DNA of 64,000 nucleotides from Parapristionchus giblindavisi (taxonomy: Eukaryota; Nematoda; Chromadorea; Rhabditida; Diplogasteridae): positions 1-64,000 of the forward strand of contig CALSFV010000343.1 of assembly GCA_943737045.1 (NCBI GenBank). Reading direction: 5' to 3'. Shown here piece after piece: positions 1-11,431 of the stretch. The position numbers were made by a program, and so were the translations under genes. How positions within the stretch are numbered: the stretch's first letter is position 1; every line of letters starts with the position of its first letter. The notes beneath the pieces were generated by a model, which did no database searches, was not told where the DNA came from, and saw nothing but the letters and a program-made list of their open reading frames with translations.

Positions 1-359
1 ACCTTTCAAAATTAATGATAAACAACATAAATTCTTATTTCTTATATAGTCCTTTGAATAACATCATTATGATTAAAGATATAAAGAGTTCAAACTATTT
101 ATGTACTCAAGACCTGTTTAACCCCTCTTTTCTATTCTATTCTCGAATGATCAAAAGTGGAATAATTAGTACAATCTACACGCTTTTCCTCATTTACAGT
201 CAAATGTAGTGTGACCGATGAGAGAGAGAGAGAGAGTGTGTGATGGTGTAGACGACGTTTCAGAAACGTCGCCGTCAATATATGAACACTATTGTTATAT
301 AAGTATGAGAGAGATATACGAGTTCTCAGATGTGACCATGCCCATGAATAGAGATCTCG

Positions 360-475
360 GACTGGTTCAGAAAGTGAAGGAGGGAGGGGAATAGAGGGGG
401 AGAAGGGAGAGAAGGAGAGGGAGAGAGGGAGAGGGAGGAGGGGGAGAGAGGGTGGAGAAGAGGGAGAGAAAAGGA
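360..475. repeat. Purine-rich GAGGGA tract
   Basis: Almost pure A/G on the plus strand, built from GAGAGG/GGGAGA hexamer variants. Its complement gives spurious Ser/Pro/Leu-rich frames. Confidence 0.9.
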
Positions 476-744
476 CATCATAATGTGGTTGTTTGATATA
501 GCATATGAAACGAGACTGGCATTCAAATAGAATAGACATAATAAATATAATAGATGAATGAGTATTTAGGAGAATGAACTGAGATTCATTCTATATAAGA
601 AGTTAAGAATATATGATTGTAATGAATGATCGATGTCCCCTTATAGTCTAGTTGAATATCCATATCATATTCAATTCTCTCTTTCGTTCTTTCCAATGAA
701 CATATGGGTCAGAGAACAAATATGAGTTGAAAACGAAGTATGAG

Positions 745-850
745 GGAGAGGTAGAGGGAGAGGGAAAGGTAGAGGGAGAGGGAGAGGGAGAGGGAGAGGG
801 AGAGGGAGAGGAAGAGGGAGAGGGAGAGGATGAGGGAGAGGGAGAGGGTC
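745..850. repeat. Purine-rich GAGAGG hexamer array
   Basis: Near-perfect tandem GAGAGG hexamers on the plus strand, with a few single-base variants (GGAAAGGTAG, GATGAGG). Confidence 0.9.
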
Positions 851-1317
851 AGGGGATCTAGAGATGAATGGATAAGTCCCTTTGGGGGTATGATCGGTCT
901 AGAATTAAAGGAATGAATGAATCAATAAATGTTCAATATAGTCCTCATTACTCTCACAACAATAAATTTAAAAGGTTCAATATTACATAAATAAGTTTAA
1001 ATGGTACTGACCAATTTGTGAATATGATAGATATAATATGAGAGAAGATACGATTCTTCTCATTCTGAAATATATAATGAATTAGATAAGTAAATGATGA
1101 ATGAATGAATGAATGAATAGAATGAATAAGAGATGATTCCACTTGAATATAGTTGAAGTGGATGACTATGAGATATATCTAGTATTATCATAGATGAAAT
1201 TGAAGATGAACAAAAGGACAATATTGTTAAGAATAAAAAGATTACTATAAAGAGAAAGAAGAATAGATATATTGAAAGAAGAGAAGAAGAGGAGGAGTCT
1301 GCCTTCCCTCAGGCTAG

Positions 1318-1500
1318 AACTGTTTCTGCTACCATCTCTCCCTCTCCCACCCTCTCTACCTCTCTCTCCCACTACCACCTCCTCTACCTCTCTTCCCTTC
1401 TCCCTTCCTCTTCCTCCCTCTCCCACCTCCCCTCTCTCCCTCTCCCTCTCCCACCTCTCTCCTCTACCTCTCTCCTCTCCTCCCTCCTCTGGACTGATCC
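1318..1500. repeat. Pyrimidine-rich tract
   Basis: C/T-rich on the plus strand, so in the opposite orientation to its neighbours at 745-850 and 1663-1945. Units are CTCCCT/CTACCTCT variants. Confidence 0.9.
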
Positions 1501-1662
1501 TGAGAGAGTAAGAGTGAGAGAGGTAGGGGCTAGATGACACTTTCTCTTCAAGTGAAAGAAGAAGTCTTCTCTTTCTGGGTTAATCGCTTGTATTGGAAAG
1601 AGGAATGAATGCCTCACATTGTAAGAGCCATGAAGAAGAGGATATCGGGAACAGAAAGATGG

Positions 1663-1945
1663 ACATGAGAGGGAGAGGGACAGAGGGAGAGGGAGAGAGG
1701 GAGAGGGAGAGAGGGAGAGAGGGAGAGAGGGAGAGAGGGAGAGGGAGAGAGGGAGAGAGGGAGAGGGAGAAGGAGAGGGAGAGAGGGAGAGAGGGAGAGA
1801 GGGAGAGAGGGAGAGGGAGAGAGGGAGAGGGAGATGGAGAGAGGGAGAGGGAGAGAGGGAGAGGGAGAGATGGAGAGAGGGAGAGGGACAGAGGGAGAGG
1901 GAGAGATGGAGAGAGGGAGAGGGACAGAGGGACATGGAGAATTAT
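1663..1945. repeat. Longest purine array in the window
   Basis: About 280 bp of AGAGGGAGAGG variants, with higher-order repeats around GGGAGATGGAGAGAGGG and GGGACAGAGG near the 3' end. It is strongly strand-asymmetric, so it could form H-DNA (triplex). Confidence 0.9.
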
Positions 1946-1982
1946 GTTAGAGAGGTAGAGAGATAAGATGAGAGTACACTAG

Positions 1983-2469
1983 GGCTGGGATTTTTTGATT
2001 TTGATTTTTTTCAATTTTTTTGAATTTTTTAAAGCAAAAAAATGTGGAAAGTATCCGTGAGAGGAAAATCTTAGTTTCAGTATACGGTTTGTGTAGGAAA
2101 TAAGTCGATATCATTCGAGTCATTTGCTTTTCCTTTTCGTTATTTCTTCCTTTCATTTGTTAACTGTATGATTGACGACTGTTATTATAAACATAATGTT
2201 CATGCAATTACTAAGTATTCATGTAAACATGGAGACCATCGAATGTTCATGTAAATCCAACACATTTCTCTTGTGAATAGCGATATGTCCTATTCCATTT
2301 ACAGCGATAAGCATAAAACTTCTTTGTCGTGAGACAATTTTCAAAAATGAGCCTTTCCCTGAACGGGCCTGATGGTTCGAGGAACTCCACGTTTGAACAC
2401 AGTAAAGTTTCAAAAAAAATTGAGCCTTTGAATATTTTTTTGAAATTTTTTTTTCAAAAAATCCCAGCC
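1983..2469. mobile_element. MITE-like element with inverted ends
   Basis: The left end GGCTGGGATTTTTTGA is the exact reverse complement of the right end TCAAAAAATCCCAGCC, about 490 bp apart. The interior is AT-rich and has no convincing gene. No clear target duplication was seen. The AGGGCTGGG/CCCAGCCCT motif recurs inside the hairpin at 52.8-54.5 kb. Confidence 0.6.
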
Positions 2470-3396
2470 GTGAGAGTGGAGAGAGAATAATCCAACCGAG
2501 CGAACCGCAGAGAGAAAAGGCAGATAAATGAATGTCCTATAGCAATATTGCAATGGAAAATACCGAACGTATTCCAAATACAATTTACTGACATATTCTA
2601 TGGAATTAAATTTTCTACAGTAAAATAAAGTACCGTCGAGAAAAAACGACAAAAAAACGACATTGTACGGAAGTAGGAGCTTTTCCTTATTTTTCAATTT
2701 TATAATTTTCTGTATAATAAATAACATTTGAGTTTCACGTGTCTCACCAAGCCAATTATGAAAAAAAGAAAGGTTGTCTTGGACGAGAAAAGTATCTACG
2801 ATTAGAAGAGAATTTCATATTTTGTAGTGGAAGGTAGACTGCATTGGAAGAAAAGAAATAGTACCGATTCATTGTTTTGAAAAGTATTGAAATGAGAGAT
2901 TTTTTTCATGTAATCTCCTATTTGTGCCGTTTTTCTTTCGTTTGACTGTATACCATGAAATTTAACTTGAACAAAGTGTAAGATTATTATTAGAGTAGAT
3001 TTATTCCAGAATGAACACGTCGTCGTTCATCGTCTTCATCAAATCGTTTTATTTATTTATTGTAGTGAGGATTTATATTAATATTTGATTACATTATCAA
3101 TATCTAATCAATAGAATATATGTAGATGGTATTATGGTTTACTTACTATGATCTTTCATATCACGCCTGTCACGAGAGAATCGAGCTAAATTAACAATAA
3201 ATGGAAAAAAGGAGAAAATGGTGAAATGAGTTAGGACCATTTTTGAACATCTCTAGGCATGCCCTACCAGCCCCCAAAGTCTCATTATGAAATTTTCATT
3301 TTGGGTCTCAATGCACCGGCTTGGTAAGCCAAAGTCCAAACTTAGAGATCGATTTTCTCGCTTCTGGTGCGTTTTAGCGAAAATTGTCACAAGAGT

Positions 3397-3681
3397 GACC
3401 CCCGCTCTTTTTTCTTGCTCTATCGATCTAAACAAACCAGAGGTCATGAAAATGCCTCTGAGCAGAGCTCCAGAGCTGCAGCAAATAACTCAAAAATTTA
3501 GGAAAAGGGGGTGCTCCTCTTCCAGTATGTTATTAAGTTTGTCATGCGCTTCTAATGAGGCTTTGCCAAAAAAATACGTTAATGCATTCGTATGGCTCAC
3601 GAAGTGCAGCTCTGTTTAGAGGCATTTTCATAACCTCTGGTTTGTTTAGATCGATAGAACTCGAAAAGTGAGCGGGGGTCC
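3397..3681. repeat. Imperfect inverted repeat, about 80-bp arms
   Basis: 3397-3480 and 3607-3681 are reverse complements with scattered differences. They share the core CTATCGATCTAAACAAACCA and ATGAAAATGCCTCT. The spacer is about 125 bp. This is probably an old foldback element; the open frames across it look fortuitous. Confidence 0.65.
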
Positions 3682-4086
3682 TTCGAATTAAATGTACATT
3701 TCCTATGTGTTCGATAATGTATTCCGGCGGAACGATTTTACCTTACGTCAGCACCAGGCATGTTCGGAAAAAATATTTTAGGAAAATCGGAAAATCGAAA
3801 ATTTCCGAAATTTTTATCGGAATATTCGGAAAATTTTCGAAAATTAAAAAAAAGTTGTTTTTGATTTGCAAATGCTCCACACGATAGTGGTAACAAGTAC
3901 GCCTTGAATCACATAATGCAACAATATAACAGCTGTGTTACTGAATTATTGATTCCGTTTTGGTAAGTGTTTATATCGAGAATGAGCTGCTCAAAATTTT
4001 CATGGAGAGATTGAGTGAAAGAATGTTCTAAACAGAACTGAGCATCCTCTACCATCACAGGTACAGGAGAAGAGCAATGATATTTA

Positions 4087-5005
4087 CTAGGGAATGGTTT
4101 CTTTGATGCATGAAATTACGGTTAGTGACATACATAGCGATAATCAGCATGGTTGACTTAGTAAGAATCAACTTTCAAAAGCTGCGGTTGATCGATTTTT
4201 TGAACGAAACCCGTCGCATATCCGCCGTACGAAAGACAGCCAAAACAGATTTTTTGGACTTGATTTCCATTGAAACTGCAATTTTTTTTGCTGGAACTAC
4301 CATGCAGACATAAAATGCTGTCGGGGGAATCGAACTCATGTTCAAAAAGTGAAAGAACACAAAAAATGCAACTTTTTGGCTGTCTTTCGTACGGCGGATA
4401 TTCGACGGGTTTCGTTCAAAAAATCGATCAACAGCAGCTTTTGAAAGTTGATTCTTACTAATGCAGTGTTCAGAACTTGGAAAATGCGCGAAAATGCGGA
4501 AAATGCTGTTCAGAAGTTCAGCCGGAAAATGCTCTGAAAATGCTCATTTTCGAGGATTTTAAGCAAATTTTAATGGTTTTTTTTTGTTTAATATCAACGT
4601 TTATTGGTCGCAAACAGTGTTATGGACGCATTTAATTGATGATAAGTGATATTTTTAAATATGGACTCGCTAGGTTGATTTTTCGCAGCACTTTTCGTTG
4701 ACTTTCGGCTTTAAGTGCTCAAAAAAGGATCATACGATATTTATTTCAGCAGCATACTTTATAAATGACCTAAGTTCGCTGTTTTCCATGAAACAACGAG
4801 GTTCAACGCTTTTAAAGTGTATAAAACCATCTTTTTCGATCCAAAATCGAGCATTTTCGAGCATTTTCCACCTGAACTTTTGAACAGCATTTTCCGCATT
4901 TTCTTGCATTTTCCAAGTTCTGAACACAGCATAAGTCGACCATGCTTATTATCGCTATGTATGTCACTAACCGTAATTTCATGCATCAAAGAAACCATTC
5001 CCTAG
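4087..5005. mobile_element. Harbinger-like MITE, family 1, interrupted copy
   Basis: The ends are CTAGGGAATGG / CCATTCCCTAG, flanked on both sides by TTA, a 3-bp target duplication typical of PIF/Harbinger elements. The arms are long inverted repeats around a centre holding a box-B-like GAGTTCGATTCCCCC motif (minus strand). The copy is split by a second element at 4462-4931. An intact relative lies at 54856-55299, flanked by TCA/TCA. Confidence 0.85.
4462..4931. mobile_element. Nested MITE inside the family 1 copy
   Basis: The left end TGCAGTGTTCAGAACTTGG matches the reverse complement of the right end (TGCTGTGTTCAGAACTTGG) with one mismatch. It is flanked by TAA on both sides. Comparison with the uninterrupted relative at 54856-55299 shows the pre-insertion site ACTAAGTCGAC, so the 3-bp duplication is directly supported. 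Length is 470 bp, with no coding capacity seen. Confidence 0.85.
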
Positions 5006-5685
5006 TTAGGAGAAAGGCAAGAGCGAATAAAGGAGAAAGCACGGCTGATTTCGTCAGATCATCAAGGGGTGTAAATCTGGTTTGGGAAGAGCTGCAACCC
5101 ATTAGGACTTAAAATTTGCCGAATTTTCCGAGTTGGAAAATCGAAAAATTCGAAAATTGGAAATCCCAGCAACATAGTTTCTCACATTATTTCACCATTT
5201 TTCCGTATTTCGCGACATTATCTCCAAATCTTCTTGGAATGGTTTTTTTGTATATGAACAATTTAATAATGATGTCTACATGGTAATACATCTGGTGCAA
5301 AAATTGTGTATTTTATTAATATCATGATTAGTCACAAATTTTTGATTTTTTTTTAATTTTCAGTGCTGAAAAAAATTTTTTTGCAACAATTATTTATGAT
5401 CTTTTGATGGTAATGTGAATTCGATTTTGTGTTTATTTATATATTTTTATAGATTTTTATGTTCAACATTTTTTATTCCTTTGTCGAAGATAGCATTGTC
5501 GTTGAAAATCAGGAAAACTAAAATTCACAAATAAAATATAAATCAATCAATGATTCAATAATCGATTATTATGTCCTTCAAATTTACATAATCTACTCGT
5601 TTTTAATGCAAAATATTTGCATTTGCGATCAATCGTTAGTATCAATATATTATTACTTATAATACACTATTTCTTTTCTCTCATG

Positions 5686-6094
5686 CAGTACCGTGAAAAG
5701 TTTGGCCCCAAAATTTGAATCGCTATAACTTTCTTCGTACTTGGTCGATCGGCCCCCGGTTTATTTTATTATATAGTGTGACCATTGGAGAAAATTTGTT
5801 TGGTATCAATTATTACCTACGATGATGAAATGGTTTCATCATTCTTGAAATGCCGAGGTGTGATCGTAAAAATAGGTTTATTCTCAGGTAGATTTTTTTC
5901 GGTGAGTCAATTTAATTTTTTTTGTGTGAGGAACGAACAACTATCGGTGAAAATTGTCGGCCATTACCCACGTTGATTGCACATCGCAATGAGGAATGAG
6001 CTAATTTCGCCTGACCCATCAAAATTTCGTAAAAATGCCATAACTCAAGTTTATAGCGATTCATATTTTGGGGCCAGACTTTTTCACGGTACTG
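5686..6094. mobile_element. MITE-like element with CAGT...ACTG ends
   Basis: The left end begins CAGTACCGTGAAAAG and continues GTTTGGCCCC; the right end is its near-perfect inverse (about 40 bp with a few changes). CAGT/ACTG termini are common in Tc1/mariner relatives, but the flanks here are TG and TA, so a TA duplication is not clean. The interior shows no transposase. Confidence 0.65.
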
Positions 6095-6744
6095 TATGTT
6101 GTAGGAAAGAATGATAGATTGTTTACAAATGGTTGTGGTTCCTGTTCATGCTTTTCTCTTCTCTTAACTATTCATGAAAAGGTGTGAAAAGAGAAAGATC
6201 TATCCCCTAGAAGAGACTTATTATTATTTTATTTATTAGGAAGATGGAAGAAGAGAAACATGATATGATCTCAGGTGACAAAGATGAAAACATGAAAAGA
6301 TGAGAGATAATGGAGAATGAAGAGAGTGTTAGAGAAAAAGAGTGAATGAATAAATGAATATTGAATCCATCTAGGTACACTATCTATTATTCTCATCATC
6401 AAACCATATTCAATATCTCTTTCTAGTATAATTGATACTCTTTACTATATCATTATCCATGAATACAATAATTATCAATCGACATAACTCATCTGACCTC
6501 TATCATCTCATATCATTGACTACGGTAATTATATCTACCTTTACCTTTTTACTATATCATTAAAGTGAAATTATTTACTTAAACTATTGATAAAGTGTGG
6601 CGAATTGAATGATATGGAGGAACGTGAAGGGATAAGTTCATCTTCTACTCAATAACAGCCTTGTTTTCTACACAATCATACTCTCTTTTTGTTCTTTCAT
6701 GAATATGGGACCAACATAAGTTCATGAAGACTAGAGGTAGATGG

Positions 6745-6835
6745 AAAGAAAGAGGGAGAGAGATGGAGAGGGAGGGGGGGAGGGGGGGGGAGGGGGAGAG
6801 GGAGAGAGGGAGGGAGGAGGGGGAGAGGGAGAGAG
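6745..6835. repeat. Purine tract with G runs
   Basis: GAGGGAGAG units plus runs of up to nine G near 6774-6790. Confidence 0.85.
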
Positions 6836-7177
6836 ATTCAAACTCAAAACATGGTTCTATCTAGTGGTTCCTATACACGATATCTTCTCATTCCGTCGTT
6901 TTCATTTTCACTAAAATTCTTGCATTTAATGAACTATTCGCAATATATTCCCATTTAATTATGAAATTTCCACTTAACATTTAATAAAATCATGAAATTT
7001 TACGATTTTCTCGCCTTTGAAGTTCAACAAAAGATGATATGTAGAATAAAGAGATTATCTCATATCATTCATTATTCATATTTTCTTCTCTTTCTCTCAC
7101 TTCATTCACTTAAAATGGGATCACTAACAACTAATAATACGAGAGCTTTCCGGTACTTTGAATGAGAGAGGTGAAGA

Positions 7178-7335
7178 CCGAGGAGTAGAGGGAGAGGGAG
7201 AGGGAGAGGGAGAGGGAGAGGGAGAGGGTGGGAGAGGAGAGGGAGAGAGAGAGGGAGAGGGTGGGAGAGGAGAGGGAGAGAGAGAGGGAGAGGGCGGGAG
7301 AGGAGAGGGAGAGAGAGAGGGGAGGGGGAGGGGTG
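7178..7335. repeat. Purine array with about 42-bp higher-order period
   Basis: Blocks reading GGGTGGGAGAGGAGAGGGAG recur three times (the third has GGGCGGG), each followed by AGAGAGGGAGAG. This gives a longer period on top of the hexamer. Confidence 0.85.
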
Positions 7336-9777
7336 ATGGTGAGAAAGTGGTGAAATGAAGAAGAGCAGTCCTTCACATTACTTTTATCATATCTTTTGAA
7401 CTTAATTGATTATTTTCTAAAAACAAGAATCAATATTATCTTCCTATTCTTTTATTCGATCAATAATCAATATCTTCGTTCTATATTTCTATTGTATTCA
7501 CTTATTCATCTATTCTACACCATTTCATATGGTCTTTGTTCACTTGAAAAGAAGAAGAAATGGAACAATAATATTAAATGAATAATACTAAACGGATATG
7601 CACAATATTGAATCTCCTTCTTTCTATTTTATTCAATCTAATTGAGTTTGCTATGCATGCTATATTGTTTATATTCCACAATTCCTATGCTGAATACTAA
7701 ATACTTTGTACTTTTCTCATATATAATAGTTACGTTATTGAGTATTACAGAGTATTACAAAAGTAAAAAAACTACGTCATAATTATATCCCATTATCATT
7801 CTCGTTCAATAGATGCTTATCATATCGAGTACATTTTCATTATTTGATTTATCTGTCGATAGTTCTTTCAAAGAGTCGTGGTTCATTTTGAAAGAAATAT
7901 ATAAAGAGATGATTGCGGATAAAATACTGAAGAGAAAGTATCAATATGGAAGAAGAATGTAGTACAAGAGAATGATGAGATAGAATTAACAGACATTTTA
8001 ATATGAATATAGTTACATTTTTTTAAAGATTGTAAAACGACTTAGGCCTCTTTAGACCATTGTATATCCATTTGTTGCTCTCATTGAGTAACTTCATTCA
8101 AATTTATCTTTCTTCTTTTAGATTATCTCAACGAATACACAAATATAGTTACATTATTGAGTTCCTTCTCAATCGACCATCAAAAATCTCGTGCCCACCA
8201 CTTGTCAGGATAGATGGAGAGAGAGACAAAGAGGGAGAGGGAGAAGGAGAGGGAGAGGGAGACGAAGAAGGAGAGGGAGAGATATCGTAGAGTGAGAGAG
8301 GATGTATAGATGGTTTAGTCTTCTTCGTTTAACCAAGAATGGCTCATAATCCTTAGTGAATGCTAAAAGGGAAAAGAGAAGGAAATGATGCTATACTTCA
8401 ACTATCTCCTAGACTAATTTCAAACTCACCACTTTGGTCTCATTCTCATTTTATGACAAAATGTTTCAAACAATAACTTTTAAAATATCACTTGTATATT
8501 TGTCTTATTCATTCATTTATTCAAATTGAATTCATTCTATAATATGATATAGTAATGGATTACAATGGATAAAATCTGTCATTATGATTAATTAAAAAGA
8601 CATCTTAATTCAATTCATGTTAGACTGTAGATAGCTCAAGATCACAAATATTTTTTCACGTAAAATAAATGTAATTAAAAGATTTATAAAGATAAAGAAT
8701 TGTTATTGTAGATGGATTCATTTGAATTAGTCCTAGTTGAATAGACTTATCTATTGTGTATTCTTCTTCATCTCTAATTCCTATTTATCCTTTTTCACTC
8801 AAACCACTATCCCCATGTTATCCAATTCACTTCATTCTATTTCAATTCAAGAACTTTCAGTACTGTCCACAGAAAAAGAACTAATCTATATCATACTATC
8901 AAAATCATTCTTTTCGTTCATTGTTCCTTTAGAAGATTTAACAAGACGTGGACTTCTTTGGTATTCTCTTATCTTCATTTATTAATGTATCTCACTTCAT
9001 TTAATCTATCTCTATTCTTATTTGATTTGGTTCCTTTCTGAGTCCATAAATGGTATCAATCATGTATGCTATCTGTCGGAGATACTCTTCATTCATCAAA
9101 ATCTCTATTTCATTTTTCTTCTTCCTTCTTCTCTTTTCATTCTCATCTTCATCTTCTTCCTTCTCTCACCTAAGATAGAAGATAGATGTACTTCCATCAC
9201 TTTCTTCTTCTTCTTCTTCCATTTTTCCTTTCCATTCATATCATATACCCTTCTCTTTCTCTATAATACCTACTACTTTGATCATTTCTTTCATATATCC
9301 ATTAATTCTTATTCTTTATTCTATAATGGAAAGGGTGATAGAGAACATAGATGGAATATATGGATATAAGTCATCAACTATATATGAGATCTCTGTATAG
9401 AATGGTAGTTATAGATCAATCTTGCAATATGAAATAATTAAATTCTGAAATCTTTATAATCATTAAACGTTCTTTTTGAATCAGCTAATCAAATCTATAT
9501 CTATATCGAAATATTCATTATCATTTTCCTTTTCTCATGGAAAATTCTTCAAAATTGTAATATTTTTTTTCACGCCAGTTGAAAAACGTTATTCAAAAAT
9601 GCAATTTAAGAGGCCTGTTCCCTAAGACTCGATCATACTGACCACATCCGGACGCGAGCGCTAGCAATGAGAACTGGGGGTCCATACTTGGGTGTTAGGA
9701 GTGTCATCGGCCCTTATTACACAAAACAGCAGAAATTTCCTGTTTGTGCCCTCAGGCTATTAGAAAAATTAATTTAA

Positions 9778-11427
9778 GTGCAAAAACGTTTAAAAATCAT
9801 AATTTCTCAAATTGTTGAGATAAATTCCAAATATCATTTACGATGCGTCTATGGTGCACAGACCTTGCTAATTCACTATTAGCATCGTATGTGCGTTGAT
9901 TCCTAAACCTCTTTTTTGACTCAAAATTTTGGTTTTTTCGGACAAATCATCCCTTGTTGTAGTTTGCTCCAGAGTTTTTCGAGCAAGTATTGTAGCCTAA
10001 GCAATTCTGCATCGATTTCACTTAAAACTGGGTTCTTCACGATAGACCCAGTTCTCGAATTATTCGATCGAAGGTTCGTCATCGATGGTTTTCCCGAACA
10101 AATTCTGTATTTTCCAAACGATTGGTGCGGAATTGTGGCCTACTCAAAGTTTCGAGGTGAGACCAGTCATATGACACAAGAAGCCCATCACTTGGATCAA
10201 TTTGAAAATTTCGATTTTCACGACCCCGGGGTCATGGTCCGAAAATTTCAAAATTTCTCAAGTTTGAAATGTTTTCATTTATGTGGCTTATTGTGAAGTA
10301 CTAATGATATGAATAATATTCAGTCAATGCTCAATGGCTGATCTCTCCTTTCAACAATTTTTTCGAAAATTTTCATTCTGATTGCGTGCGAAAAATCAGA
10401 ATTGTGTTTGAATCAGTTTCCAACTTGCTTTTTGTAACATTCTGTCATAGTACTTTGCAATATACATGATCAATATGAAAATCGTTTATTTTCGAAAATT
10501 CAGAAAAATAAATTTGAGTGCCTACTTTTTCGGAAATTTTTTGAAATATTGCAGTTTGTCGACTCGAATGATGTGACAACGAGCAAATGACAATGATTAT
10601 GTGAAGTTTCATGACGAGTAAACATAGTAGAACAGAAATCCCAGCATTCGGGTCACCTTTGAAAAATCGATTTCCATGACCCCGGGGTCATGGTAAAAAA
10701 ATATGAATTTTCGAAAATAAACGATTTCCATATTGATTATGTACATTGTAAAGTACTATTACAGAGAGTTACAGAAAGCAAGTTGGAAACTGATTCAAAC
10801 ACAATTCTGATTTTTCGCACGTTATCAGAATGAAAATTTTCAAAAATTTTTTGAAAGGAGAGATCAGCCATTGAGTATTGGCTGAATATTATTCACATCA
10901 TTAGTACTTCACAATAAGCAGTATAAATGAAAACATTTCAAACTTGAAAAATTTTGAAATTTTCGTACCATGACCCCGGGGTCGTGAAAATCGAAATTTT
11001 CAAATTGATCCAAGTGATGGGCTTCTTGTGTCATATGACTGGTCTCACCTCGAAACTTTGAGTAGGCCACAATTCCGCACCAATCGTTTGGAAAATACAG
11101 AATTTGTTCGGGAAAACCATCGATGACGAACCTTCGATCGAAAAATTCGAGAACTGGGTCTATCGTGAAGAACCCGGTTTTAAGTGAAATCGATGCAGAA
11201 TTGCTTAGGCTACAATACTTGCTCGAAAAACTCTGGAGCAAACTACAACAAGGGATGATTTGTCCGAAAAAACCAAAATTTTGAGTCAAAAAAGAGGTTT
11301 AGGAATCAACGCACATACGATGCTAATAGTGAATTAGCAAGGTCTGTGCACCATAGACGCATCGCAAATGATATTTGGAATTTATCTCAACAATTTGAGA
11401 AATTATGATTTTTAAACGTTTTTGCAC
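9778..11427. repeat. Giant palindrome P1 (about 0.8-kb arms)
   Basis: Bounded by TTAA at 9774-9777 and 11428-11431, with GTGC...GCAC ends. The arms are almost identical inverse copies: the same 126-codon chance frame appears on the plus strand at 9916-10296 and the minus strand at 10909-11289 with only a few differences. The self-complementary motif GACCCCGGGGTC occurs in each arm and near the centre. Single-stranded DNA or RNA would form a hairpin of about 800 bp. Confidence 0.9.
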
Positions 11428-11431
11428 TTAA

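Larger units (their letters stand above)
1..3250. other. Gene-poor AT-rich region with purine tracts
   Basis: No exon chain with plausible splice sites and non-repetitive protein was found on either strand. The open frames here are translations of GA/CT-rich tracts or short AT-rich chance frames. The region holds the purine tracts and the inverted-repeat element listed separately. A coding gene with very short exons could have been missed. Confidence 0.6.
6100..9590. other. AT-rich stretch without a supported gene
   Basis: Several short hydrophobic open frames occur at 8737-8985 and 9022-9369 on the plus strand. They are low in complexity, rich in Phe/Leu/Ile/Ser, and could not be joined by in-phase splice sites. 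They may be remnants of a membrane protein gene or chance. Purine tracts lie at 6745-6835, 7178-7335 and 8218-8285. Confidence 0.5.

Noticed and set aside
132..539. Open frames rich in Ser, Pro and Leu over the first purine tracts
   Set aside because: They are translations of GA/CT repeats and follow the repeat unit, with no splice context.
1384..1958. Long Arg/Glu/Gly or Ser/Pro/Leu frames on both strands
   Set aside because: Both strands are open only because the hexamer array lacks stops in several frames.
9916..10296. 126-codon frame repeated on both strands (also 10909-11289)
   Set aside because: It is duplicated because it lies in palindrome arms. It ends at arm-specific positions and shows no known motif, so a gene is not supported.
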